A DNA stretch of 64,000 nucleotides from Anaeramoeba flamelloides (Eukaryota > Metamonada > Anaeramoebidae). Made by a program: the position numbers and the translations under genes. The stretch covers positions 27,644 to 91,643 of the forward strand of contig JANTQA010000004.1 in assembly GCA_027625915.1 (NCBI GenBank), in the 5' to 3' direction. Below the pieces are notes generated by a model. The model was not told where the DNA came from. It saw only the letters and a program-made list of their open reading frames with translations, and ran no database searches. Below, piece after piece: positions 21,949 through 32,795 of the stretch (its first letter is position 1; each line of letters opens with the position of its first letter).

Positions 21949-22018
21949 TTGTAAAAAAAAAAAATTAAAGTGATTGAATAAAAGTTAAAAAAAAAAAAAA
22001 ATAAAAAAATGATTTTTT

Positions 22019-24997
22019 AAGAACTACAAGAGATTAAAACTTGACTATAAATATTTCCGTTATAAATTTAGATACGAAAAAAACTAAAAAGTAAACCACA
22101 GTAAGAATTCTTTAATTTTATTTTTTTTTAAAAATTTTCATTTTATTAAATTTGGTTTTGAATTTAGAAAGTGTTCTAGTCGATTACTGAAATTATTACC
22201 TGAGGATAAATCAATCAAAAAAAAAAAAAAAGAAGTTGTTTTTTTATAAAAAATATTTTTTCTTTTATGTAAAACAAACAAGAAAGATCATCTTTCCATA
22301 ATAAACTTGTTGAAAAGAAAGAATGAAAAAAAAAAAAATAAATTGAATCAAAAGATATATATATAACATTTATATTTTCTTTATCTTCTTAATTCAAATG
22401 TATAAAACAAATACAACACTTGCATTGGGTTTATGTCCCATTATTATTTATTTATTTTTGGATGAAAATATTTTTTTTACAAATTGATAATTCAAAAGTC
22501 AATTTTTTTTGTTTTTTTTTAGAAAAACGAGACAAAACACGAAATAATACATCAAAATTTAATGTAGTAGGATTAAATTATCAAAATAAAAAAAAAACTT
22601 TAAAAATTATAACTAAAAGAAAATGATAATCTCGTGAAAAAATAAAAATAATAATTAGAATTATTTTAGTTTTTTACTGGGAGATTAAAAATGAATTGTT
22701 CATAAAACCAAACAAGATCATCCAATAAATCTATTTTTTTAAAAAAAGAAGAATTTTAAAAACATGTTATTATCTGTGACTTAGATCTAAATTGGATGAA
22801 TTCAATGAAAATTAGAATTGTAATTTCTTTTTTGCAAAATTTTGAAAAAATTACTTATGATTTGTAAATCAAAAAATTTTTCCAATAAAAGTGTTTATAA
22901 CTTAAAAATTAAAAATAAAAAAAAATAAAGAAGAAGTGATTGGGTCAAATATTAAACTTTACTGAAATATATATATATATATTATTTTTTCAATTTTTTT
23001 GATTTTTTTGATTATTTAATTTTTTCATTTTGGAAATTTTTTATATAAGTAGATATATACTTGGAAAGACTCCATTTACTCGCATTGAACAAAACTTACT
23101 TTTATTTAGTTAATTAAAGGAATGGTTTTAATAATTCAATTCCTAAAGAAATTGTTTAATTGAAAATTGATAAAATGTGCTACTCGATTAAAAAAATTAA
23201 TTCTCTGAATTATTTAATTTGTTTTTATAAATAAACTGTCTCATTTGACTGAAAAAAAACTTATTTTTTCCAAAAAAAAATGGAGAAATTATAAAAAGAG
23301 TTTAATAGATATTCAAGATTCAAAACTAAAAACTTACTCAAAACCTCAAGGAGTTATACCGTAAAATTTTATTTGTCTTTAGGTATACTCTTGAATTTTA
23401 AATTAGATGTTAAATAGTTTCCAGAAGAAGAAAAACAACGTGATAGTTTTTTTTTTACACCATAGTTTTTAGTTTGGAAACCAGATGGGTTTTTAGAATC
23501 GTTAGTATTTATAAATTTTTTAGAAATAAGATTAAAAATACTTTAGTAAAGTTTAATAAAAAAGGATTTATTGAAACAAACCTATTTGATAATTTGTTTA
23601 ATTTAAAAAAATATGAGAAATCCTAAAAACTTATCACCAAAAAAGGAACTTAAAAAAAAAATTTAAATAAGTTTTTATCGTTTAGAAAGAGTCGCACTAA
23701 AGTGTAATAATATTAACAATAACTTGAAAAAATTCTCTAATTTCCAAATTAGAATTATCCAATAAAATCATAGAACAAAACTCTTTATAAATTACCAATA
23801 TTTCTTTAGAGGCTCTGAACTGGGAAGTTATAATTATCAAAAAGGAAAAGGTTTTGAAAGTTTTTGTATATTTCAGAATGCTCTTCCAGAATTAACAAAT
23901 AGTTTATTTCAAAAAGAATGTCCATGAGATCTGGTGTACCAAGCATCTCAAACCACTTGTTAATTATAAATAACCTGATCTCATAGTATAACTTTTGGTT
24001 TATACTATTGCAAGTATTATTATGGTTAACTTTAAAACAAAAATCCTTCAAAAAACCAGATAAGACTGAATTTGAATATTATTGATCTTAGCTAAAGTTC
24101 AAACACAAAATGAAACCCAAATCCAGAACCTTATAGATTAAATGTTTCACAACATCTCTCGAGAACACCACAAGAGTACTTTAAAGTCTCATAAACAAGA
24201 TATTGTTTTTATAAAAATATTTATCTAAAAAGAACAGAAAATAAAGGGATAGTTCTTAATTGGGAAGATAGTAAAGTACAACACAAAAGAGTCTCAAACT
24301 TAAAAGAACTTTAAAGCAAAAAATTATCAAGATTTTTTTTTATTTAGCTGGTGATTCCTTTCATTTTTCAGAAAACTATAGTAGTGGAAATAACCCATGT
24401 TGACAACCTTTAACCGATTACTAAAATTTAACTCGTGTTTTTTTTTTTAGGCTAGGGTATTTGAAGATAAAAAGACCATTGTACTTTCTTGGTTCAGAGT
24501 TAAATTGACTTTGGAGGTTAGATCTTGAATTAATATAATAGATTAAAAAATATTAAATGCTTTTGTTTGAAAAATTTCATCATAATTACAATTTTTGTTT
24601 GAATCAAATGCTTTTGATTATAAAAATCTGAAAAATGATCTTTTTCTCATTTTTTTGGTCAAAAAATCTCATTTTAATCTCACGATATCTTTTCAATTCT
24701 TTTTTCCAATTCACATAACGAACCCTATTTCGAATTTTTATGTTATTTTCATCCCATTGATTTGTTTCTTTTATTTCTAGAGTCGAACAATTATTTTTAA
24801 ACATGGGTTAAATTTTAGTAATGGGTTAAAATTAAAAACATGGGTTAGTTACGCTACTGTATATTTCATTTTTTTATCTTTATTTTCTCTTTATTAACAA
24901 AAAAATCAACTAAAAAAAAAACATAAAAACCTAAAAAAGAAAAAAAAAAAGTTTTATTTGGAGTTTCTTTTGAATTTTCAACTTGTATAAATCATTA
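22019..24997. other. Non-coding AT-rich interval, upstream of the intact LRR gene
   Basis: No recognisable gene. A minus-strand frame of 81 codons (23806-24051) and a plus frame of 68 (22420-22626) have ordinary amino-acid composition but no motif and no clear neighbours. The last 150 bp resemble the 5' flanks of the LRR paralogues (T-rich block followed by TCTTTATTTTCTCTTTATT and A-rich leader). Confidence 0.4.
23806..24051 (-). CDS. Hypothetical short frame, unrecognised
   Basis: Eighty-one codons from ATG (MKDFCFKVNHNNTC). Hydrophobic and charged residues alternate in a way compatible with a folded helical fragment. It has no motif I recognise, no signal peptide and no neighbouring gene in phase. 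It may be a decayed gene piece. Confidence 0.2.
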   Translation of the reverse strand: MKDFCFKVNHNNTCNSINQKLYYEIRLFIINKWFEMLGTPDLMDILFEINYLLILEEHSEIYKNFQNLFLFDNYNFPVQSL

Positions 24998-27900
24998 ATG
25001 AGCCAAAAAGAATTTAAAAACAATTGCCAAAGGTTAATCTTGAATGACCAAACACTTATCGACTTGAATATTTCTAGGAAAAAAATAGGAATCGATAGAA
25101 TGAAAGTACTATGCTCATCCCTCAAGGTAAACCAAACCCTTCTGCAATTGGAACTTTTTCGGAATGAAATAGGAGATGAGGGAACCATATTTCTAAGTTC
25201 AGCCCTCAAGGTAAACCAGAGCCTTACCGTCTTGATCCTCTCTTGGAATCCAATAGGAGATGAGGGAGCCAAAGCCTTAAGTTCAGCCCTCATGGTAAAC
25301 CAGATCCTTAACCACTTGCAACTTGAAAATAATCAAATAAGAGCTGAGGGAGCCAAAGCTTTAAGTGCATCCCTCATGGTAAATCAAACCCTTACCATCT
25401 TGCAACTTGAAAATAATCAAATAGGAGCCGATGGAATGGAATCTCTAAGTTCAGCCCTCAAGGTAAACCAATCACTGACCCAATTGGAACTTGAAGATAA
25501 TGAAATTGGAGACGAGGGAATGCAATATATCAGCGATTCCCTCAGGGTAAACCAAACCCTTACCCACTTGGTTGTTTCTGGGAACGAAATTGGAAATGAA
25601 GGAACGAAATACCTAAGCTCAGCCCTCAGGGTAAACCAAACCCTTACCTACTTGATCCTTTCTTGGAATGAAATAGAAAACGAGGGAAACAAATCTTTAA
25701 GTTCAGCCCTAAAGTTAAACCAAAGCCTTACCCACTTGGATCTTTCTACTAATCAAATTGGAACAAAGGGAATGGAATACCTAAGTTCAGCCCTCAAGGT
25801 AAACCAAACCCTGACCCTATTAGACCTTTCTTCTAATCCAATAGGAGATGAGGGAATCAAAACTCTAATTTCAGCCCTAAAGGTTAACCAAAGCCTTAAG
25901 CACTTGGACATTTCAGGGAATAAAATTGGAACAAAGGGAATGGAATATCTAAGTTCAGCCCTAAAAGTAAACCAAAGCCTTACCCAATTGGAACTTTCTA
26001 CTAATTTCATTGGCAACACGGGAACCAAATCTTTAAGTTTAGCCCTCAGGGTAAACCAAAGCCTTACCCACTTGGACCTTTCTTGGAATAAAATAGGAGC
26101 CGCGGGAGCCCAATCTTTAAGTTCAGCCCTAAAGCTAAACCGAACCCTTACCCACTTGGATCTTTCTCAGAATCAAATTGTATTTAGGGAAAATGCAGAA
26201 GCTCAAGAAAAAAATATTCAAGAATTTATACAAGACTTCAAAATTAACAAATCTATTCTCAAACTAAATTTTTCAGGAAATAAATTTGTAGATCCAGAAA
26301 TTCAAAACAAAGTTTCCAATTTAATCAAAAGAAATCTCAATTTTCAAAAAGAATTAACCAAATCAGTCAAGGATGGAAATTTCCAATTATTCCAAGAATT
26401 AATCCAAATTGACAAAATACCCTTAATATACCAACAATCAAATCTAATAGATAAACCAAATAACCAAGATGAAAATACAATTTACCATACAGCCATTTTT
26501 AATAATCAAATTGAAATCCTATTCCATTTATTATTTACCAAAAATGAAAAAACAGATCAAGAAATTATTTCCAAAAGAAATCATTTATTGAATATAAAAA
26601 ACTCAAATACAAAAAAAAATGCAATTGATTTGATAAATCCAAATGAAATTTTAATCCAAGATTTTCAGAATTATTATAAACAATTTATTTCTTCTTCCTC
26701 TTTATCATCTTCTTCCTATTCTTCTTCTTCTTCAACCTTCAATAATAATAATGATAAATTATCCAATAATTTTCCAAATAAATTAATTGCCGAAAAAGAA
26801 ATAATCTTGATGAGAATTGGGAAAGAATGGAAAACAATTAAAAACCAATTCAAAAATGAATTAACAAAAAATCAAAAACAATTCTTTTTAAAATGGTTAT
26901 ATTATCCTGTTTCTTTTAATTTTAAAGAAAAACAAATAATTCTGGAAATTTTCAAAATTTTGAATCTTTTCCAATTTGAAAACAAATCTAATTTGAGAAA
27001 TAATCTGAATATAAAAACAAATCAAAAAAGAAATATTGATGAAAATTATAAAAAGAAATCTAAAAAGAAAGAAGAAGAGAAAGAAGAAGAAAGAAAAGAG
27101 AAAGAGAAAGAAGACGAAACGAAAGAAGAAGAAAGAAAAGAAAAAGAGAAAGAAGAAAAAATGAAAGAAGAAGAAAGAAAAAGGGGGGGGGGAGAAAATA
27201 AATTGGAGAAAAATAATGAGAAAGAAAAAGAAAAAGAAAAAGAAAAATCTAAGACTAATAAGAATAAAAACCTCAAAAAACAGACAAGGAAAAAGAAAGA
27301 GATAATTCTGATAAAGGAAAAAGAAAATTCTAATCAAATAAATAAATTGGAAAAAAAAATAAATAAATTAGAAATAAAGAAAAAAGAGAATAAAAAAAAA
27401 GAAATCAAAGAAATCAAAGAAATCAATGAAACTCAAATAAGGAAATCTTTATTTTCAAATGAAAAATTATTAAATGATTTCCAAAATTATATCAATAAAT
27501 ATGAAAATTGTGAAAAAAAATTTTTTATAATCAATCTGAAAAAAAAAAATGAAAAGAAAAATAAAGAGGAAAATGATGATTTTAAAATCAAATCAATTCA
27601 AATTAATAAATTTATACTTTGTTTGAGATCCAATTTATTTCGAGATCTGATTTTGAACACTTTTCCTTCTCCTTCTTCACAATTAGAAAAAAAACTGGAA
27701 AATGAAAAAGAAAAGGAAGAAAAAAAAAAACAGGAAAAGGAAAATGAAAATGAAAAGGGAAAGGAAAAGGAAAAGGAAAAGGAAAAGGAAAAGGAAAAGG
27801 GAAAGGGGAAGGGAAAAGGGAAAGGGATAAGAAATCAATCAATCAATCAAGTTACTGATTATTTATCCTCAATTCCTGAATTTTATCCATTTTTCCTTTT

Positions 27901-28414
27901 AGAATTTTATAATTTAAATTTCAATTTTAGCCTATCTACTTTGATTTTTGATTTCAAAAACTCAAAAAGTAATATCAAAAATGAAAGTAACAACAAAAAA
28001 ACCACTACTAACAGTAAAAAACAAAATAAAAACCTAAAAAGTAACAATAACAATGATCAAAAAAACCAAACTAATAACAATAATAACAATCAGAAAAATA
28101 CTAATACTATTGATAATCATCATAACCAAAAGAATAAAAATAACGTGCTGAAAATCAATAATACTCAAACTGATAAAATTAAGAATAATCAGAAAAAATC
28201 AACAACAATCAAAAATACCCATCAAAAATCAACAGAGAAATCACTCTTAACAACTACCAAAGCAAAAACTATTTTAAATAATTTTAATCAAAATAATATT
28301 AATAATTTAATCAACTTCTTTTTAGAAAACGATATTTCTGGTTTTTATCAAACTAATCCGCTTTTATTCATTTCTAATTTATTTAATATCTCTCAAAAAT
28401 TATCAAAATTATAA
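24998..28414 (+). CDS. LRR-ankyrin-BTB protein, intact copy 2
   Basis: About 1138 residues. I take ATG 24998 (MSQKEFKNN) as start because both paralogues have ATG at this aligned position; a TTG further left is not needed. Domains (numbered from five residues upstream): 13 regular RNI-type 28-residue LRRs plus two degenerate ones (about 18-455; consensus NQTLTHLDLSxNxIGxEGxxxLSSALKV); ankyrin-like repeats (about 485-545, ENTIYHTAIFNNQIEIL and LLNIKNSNTKKNAIDL); a conserved segment EKEIILMRIGKEWKT (about 605); KE-rich and GK-rich low-complexity inserts (about 690-800 and 905-945); and a BTB/POZ fold split by low complexity (IQINKFILCLRSNLFRDLIL about 870-890; VTDYLSSIPEFYPFFLLEFY about 955-975). 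A Gln/Asn-rich stretch and a conserved tail follow. LRR and ankyrin repeats bind partners; BTB domains dimerise and often recruit Cullin-3 ubiquitin ligase. An adaptor role is inference. Confidence 0.88.
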   Translation: MSQKEFKNNCQRLILNDQTLIDLNISRKKIGIDRMKVLCSSLKVNQTLLQLELFRNEIGDEGTIFLSSALKVNQSLTVLILSWNPIGDEGAKALSSALMVNQILNHLQLENNQIRAEGAKALSASLMVNQTLTILQLENNQIGADGMESLSSALKVNQSLTQLELEDNEIGDEGMQYISDSLRVNQTLTHLVVSGNEIGNEGTKYLSSALRVNQTLTYLILSWNEIENEGNKSLSSALKLNQSLTHLDLSTNQIGTKGMEYLSSALKVNQTLTLLDLSSNPIGDEGIKTLISALKVNQSLKHLDISGNKIGTKGMEYLSSALKVNQSLTQLELSTNFIGNTGTKSLSLALRVNQSLTHLDLSWNKIGAAGAQSLSSALKLNRTLTHLDLSQNQIVFRENAEAQEKNIQEFIQDFKINKSILKLNFSGNKFVDPEIQNKVSNLIKRNLNFQKELTKSVKDGNFQLFQELIQIDKIPLIYQQSNLIDKPNNQDENTIYHTAIFNNQIEILFHLLFTKNEKTDQEIISKRNHLLNIKNSNTKKNAIDLINPNEILIQDFQNYYKQFISSSSLSSSSYSSSSSTFNNNNDKLSNNFPNKLIAEKEIILMRIGKEWKTIKNQFKNELTKNQKQFFLKWLYYPVSFNFKEKQIILEIFKILNLFQFENKSNLRNNLNIKTNQKRNIDENYKKKSKKKEEEKEEERKEKEKEDETKEEERKEKEKEEKMKEEERKRGGGENKLEKNNEKEKEKEKEKSKTNKNKNLKKQTRKKKEIILIKEKENSNQINKLEKKINKLEIKKKENKKKEIKEIKEINETQIRKSLFSNEKLLNDFQNYINKYENCEKKFFIINLKKKNEKKNKEENDDFKIKSIQINKFILCLRSNLFRDLILNTFPSPSSQLEKKLENEKEKEEKKKQEKENENEKGKEKEKEKEKEKEKGKGKGKGKGIRNQSINQVTDYLSSIPEFYPFFLLEFYNLNFNFSLSTLIFDFKNSKSNIKNESNNKKTTTNSKKQNKNLKSNNNNDQKNQTNNNNNNQKNTNTIDNHHNQKNKNNVLKINNTQTDKIKNNQKKSTTIKNTHQKSTEKSLLTTTKAKTILNNFNQNNINNLINFFLENDISGFYQTNPLLFISNLFNISQKLSKL

Positions 28415-28650
28415 AAAAATAAATTTGTGATAAAGAAAAGAAATAAGAAACAAGAAAGAAATGATGATGGTTATAATTTTACTCATTATTTGAAGCATAA
28501 TTTTATTTCTTTTTTCTCATTTATAATTAAGATTCTTTTTATATTATTATATATAGTGTGGCAGTTTAATTAGGTTTATCATTGAATATACCGACACTAT
28601 CAGATTGGAATAATTCTAATTTTTTTACTTAATTTTGATTTAATTTATTT
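28415..28650 (+). other. 3' flank conserved with LRR copy 1
   Basis: Shares an ordered set of blocks with 13306-13540 (AAAGAAATGAT, CTCATTTATAATTAAGATTC, CTATCAGATT). It marks the right edge of the duplicated unit and may hold the 3' processing signals. Confidence 0.5.
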
Positions 28651-28809
28651 TTTTTTTGATCTTTTTTCATTTTATATTTTGATCTATTTTTTTTTTTGAA
28701 TGTCGTTGTCTTTCAATCAATTAAATAAAATAATTTTTTTTACTTTATTACTTTACTTTTAATCTTCGTCTTTTTTTTATTATAAATTAAAATTTCTATA
28801 TTGATATAA

Positions 28810-28869
28810 TCACAGAAATCACAGAAATCACAGAAATCACAGAAATCACAGAAATCACAGAAACTAAAA
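28810..28869. repeat. 9-bp tandem repeat (ATCACAGAA)n
   Basis: About six units followed by ACTAAAA. The same unit with the same ACTAAAA exit is found at 59794-59845 and, inverted, at 58345-58389 beside the effector-type loci. Confidence 0.85.
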
Positions 28870-31780
28870 ATTAAAAAGTAATAGAGAAGAAGAAAAATCA
28901 AATATCTCATATCCTCATATATTTTAGGTTTTGACTTTTTGAAAAACAAATTGGGATAAATTATCATCGAAAAAACTCCACAGCATTATCCTTTTGATTA
29001 TTCACAAAAAAATAATTTTTTAAAAGAATTCACAAAAATAAAAAAAAAAAGAAAAATTGATTTTGATAATAACTGTTTAATAATTTTACCCAATTTCAAC
29101 TCTTGTTCCATTTTTTGTGATTTTTTGTACCAGTTCATAAATTATTTCTGAAAAACTTGTGAAAATGCAAGTAAAAAATAAAATTCTTAATTACTTTAAA
29201 CACATCGCATATTAAATCCATATAAGGTGGTTGAGAAATTTGTTTACTAAAATTCACAACATTAATTATTTTTTGTGAAATTATGTGAAAAAATGTTCCG
29301 GTTTTTGTGAATAGTTTTTGAAAAAGAGAACTCAAAATATATGATATTAATGAGTTCATACAAAAATAAATATTTATTGAAAGGTTTGTTAATTATCACT
29401 GAAATAAAAAATAATTGATTTTTCATTTTATTAAACAAAATTTAGTTTTTCAATTTTTTTGTGAATTTTTTTGCAACATTTTCATATAAATTTGAAAATG
29501 TTGTGTTTTTGCTTTTTCATGAATATAAAAAATTTTTTTATCTTTTTTACTTTTCGTTTGGATTCTCCACTTTATATTTTTGAATTTTGAATATCGTTTC
29601 AATGGATTAGTGCTTCCTTTTTATTTTTTTTTTTTTCCCAAGCTCAATACAGCACTTATTTACACAATGATTCAATTAAAATTGATAAACGAACTCCTTT
29701 ATCAAATTAAAAGAAATGAATCCAATATTTTAAAAGAATCAAAATTTTCCGAATTAATTTTCAGTAAAAAGATCTCTAGATACTTTTATGTTTGTTTTTT
29801 TTTGATTTGGTACTTAAAATGAATCATGTGAGCAAAAACTTTTTTATTTAAAAGAAAAACTATTTCTATTAATTTCTGATAATTACTAAGAACCAATAAC
29901 CTGTGAATTTAATCTTATTTTAAAAAAGACAGTACAAATAAATCACATATTGAATCACTGAAGATCAGAAAAAATGATTTTTTATTTTGTTTTAAATAAT
30001 TTATTAACATGACTACGAACATTTTACCAATTTTGAGTGAGTTCAGTATGTTCAATTTTGAATCATGCAAATCACTTATTCGAATAATTATTCATGGACA
30101 AATCATGATTAATTGTCTCAAGAATTTCCAAAATCACATTTAATTCAAATTTTCATTTAATATATCTAATTTAGATTTGGAACTGAGAAAATATAATCTG
30201 TTTTTTCAATTTTTTGAGAAACAAAGATTTATTAGAAGGTCTCGGTTTGTTTTCAAATTATTTATTTTTCACCAAATTGTAAATACCCAAAAAGATTATA
30301 AATGTGTAAATACTTTTCCCTCTAGATTTTCTTTTTCTTTTTATTGAAATTTTACAAGTTGACTTTATTATTTTGATAATAAAATACTTTTACTTTAAAT
30401 TTTGAAGTATTATTCTTTGTTTTAGTTTTAGTTTGATAAAAAAAATTTGGAAAAAGAATTTTGAAAAATCAAATTTATAAAAACAAAGTTTTGTCAAAAA
30501 ATAATAAATAGTAATGGGGCGAAAAATCTAATGCAAGTTAAGGCTTTTTCTCCGCAAAATTAAGAAAATAAATCAGAAATAAATCATCAAATAGATATTT
30601 TGGTTAAAATGTTTTTTTCCCATTCTTGATTCCAACAAGTTTATTTGGAAAGAGTATCTTTCTTATTTGGTTTAAAAAAAAATTGATTTATCTAAAAAAC
30701 TCACCTCCTAATAACTGTTTTATTGATTTTGTCTTGGATTAATTTCAATAATCTGTCAGATTATATTTCTTTAAACTAAACATAATTTTGTAAAAACCAA
30801 AAATTTAATGAAAACTGTTAAAAAAATTGAAAAATTAAAGATTCCACTCTAGTTTACTTTGGTTCTTTTCATAAATAGAGTAACAAAGAATATTTTGATT
30901 TCCAATTTTCAAGATCTTGGGACACTAAAAAAAATCTTTTTTCAGTAAGGTTCTCACAATTAGCATTTTTAGAAATGATAATTTGGACTTATTTCCTTAA
31001 TTTTCTTGAAATTGAAAAGATTGGGTGATATTTTTTTCAAGTATCCATAATATAAGAAACCAATTGTTATTATTTAAATGAGTTATTTGATAAGATTTCT
31101 TCATTGTTTTTTATTATAATTAATAATTTAAATTACTTTAATTTATTAGTAAATATTTAAAAATCAGGGAAATAAAAGTAAAATTCTTATGATTCTTTTA
31201 ATCTTTGGATCTAGAAAAATATACTGAAATAAATAAGATATTGTTCTAAATTAGTTATTAAAAATAATCAAATTAAAAATATTTTGTTAAGAAAGAAGTT
31301 GAATTTTTCAGGTTATGAAAAAAAATATTTGGGAACATTTTTAACTTAAGATTTTGGTTGTTTTTCTGGGTTTTTTTGTCAAAAAAATAGAAAAAATTGA
31401 TTTGAAAAATTTAATTCATAAAGAAAGTAGATTATTTTCAAGTTTAAAATAATTATTGTAATTTTGATGAACTATGTATATTTTTTATACTGGGTGAAAG
31501 TAAAACTTGGAGGTTAAATTTTAAAAGTTATTTTTGTTTACTTCCTTTATAGACAACAAGATTTCATTTTTCTTTAATGAAAATATTTTTTTTTGAATCA
31601 ATCTGAAAATATGTTGAATTTTAGGATTTTCAATAAATTAGAATAATGGGGATCAAACTTTTAAAAATAATAATTCATTTCTCAAAAGTTGATAAAGGAG
31701 TTTATTATCAGGTTCAATTTAACACAAGTTAAAAAAAGTCTTTTATTAATTTTGTGAAAATAATAATTTAAAGTGACTAG
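28870..31780. other. Non-coding AT-rich interval
   Basis: No gene, RNA or clear repeat family recognised. Short frames at 29135-29359 (minus) and 29580-29822 (plus) show no domain. Confidence 0.45.
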
Positions 31781-32193
31781 TACACAAGTGCAAAAATTGA
31801 ATTCTAAATTTTATAAGTTTTTTTACTGAATTTACAATTTTCCGCAAAACTATAAAACTTTTCAGATGCGCCCCGACGGGAAAGGAAACTTGATAATAAA
31901 CCCGAGGTTCTTAATAGCAGTAAATTCAATTTAATAAAAGAATAAAAATGTTTGGGGGACGTATTTTGTTTAGATTTTTCGAAAATTTGTTTTCGATTTT
32001 TAAATTTATGTTTCTTTACCAAACATTTTTATTCTTTTATTAAATTGAATTTATTGCTGTTAGGAACCTCAGGTTTATTATCAAGTTTCCTTTCCCGTCG
32101 GGGCGCATCTGAAAAGTTTTATAGTTTTGCGGAAAATTGTAAATTCAGTAAAAAAACTTATAAAATTTAGAATTCAATTTTTGCACTTGTGTA
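31781..32193. mobile_element. 413-bp foldback element with nearly perfect arms
   Basis: Left arm 31781-31953 and right arm 32021-32193 are reverse complements with only about four mismatches. They start TACACAAGTGCAAAAATTGA and are separated by about 67 bp. CTAG flanks both ends. A short GC-rich patch (ATGCGCCCCGACGGG) in each arm is striking in this AT-rich setting. Two open frames ending in the same peptide (CKFSKKTYKI) are a by-product of the palindrome, not genes. Confidence 0.85.
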
Positions 32194-32795
32194 CTAGTAA
32201 CTTTAAATTAAGTTTTAATTCCATAAAGATTAAAAAAATATGAAAGTTTTCACTTTTTTAAAATGACTGTATTTCTGATTAACTTAAATTTCTTAAAGAC
32301 TTTCCAAATTTTAAGGCATGATTTTTGATATTGTGTGGAAAAATTGTTCCTTATTTTTTCTTCATAAATCCCTTTGAATAAAATTGTGAAAATGGTTAGT
32401 AAAGATCTCAAGTCAATCTTATTCCAAAAACTAGTCAATTTTGTTTCTCAATTAAATATTAATAGAATAAAATAAGGAGAAATAATTTTTTTCTTGATGA
32501 ATTTTTTTACCTTCTTTGATCAGAAAAATTTTAGTTTTGATTTTTTCCTTTCTTTTGAGTACAAAAATTGAATTATCTACAAATCACAATTTTCTTGTTT
32601 TTTTATATTTTTTTTGTCAAATAAATTATTCTAATTTAATTAAAAGAAAACACATAGTTATTTCAAAAGTATATAATTTCGATCTTGAATAAGTTGAATT
32701 TATTCTCAAAAAAAAAAAAATATTCAACATTTTTGCAAAACCATTTTTTAAACGTTTCTCAAAACAACAATTTTTTTTATGATCTTTTCAATATT

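Larger units (their letters stand above)
14572..22018 (-). mobile_element. Full-length APE-type LINE, minus strand, with five nested MITEs
   Basis: A 16-base direct repeat, AAAAAAATGATTTTTT, flanks the element (14572-14587 and 22003-22018). The left boundary is a poly(T) run, i.e. on the minus strand a poly(A) tail of nearly 30 bases preceded by AATAAA. Reading on the minus strand from the right: short 5' UTR, ORF1 with an RRM (21948-21700), Lys-rich and coiled-coil parts, a Cys/His motif (18655-18560), then ORF2 with an APE endonuclease (about 17520-16900), reverse transcriptase (about 16310-15530) and a C-terminal CCHC finger (about 14950-14840). Without the five MITEs (about 1 kb) it would be about 6.4 kb. 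Several frame changes and stops scatter ORF2, so it is probably dead, but the near-perfect target duplication and tail suggest a fairly recent insertion. The clade (L1/Tx1-like or other) is not determined. Confidence 0.85.

Noticed and set aside
28810-28869. CRISPR-like array
   Set aside because: Units are 9 bp and contiguous, with no spacers, in a eukaryotic context.
31804-32170. Two 72-codon frames sharing one C-terminal peptide
   Set aside because: The shared peptide results from the palindromic arms of a foldback element read on both strands.
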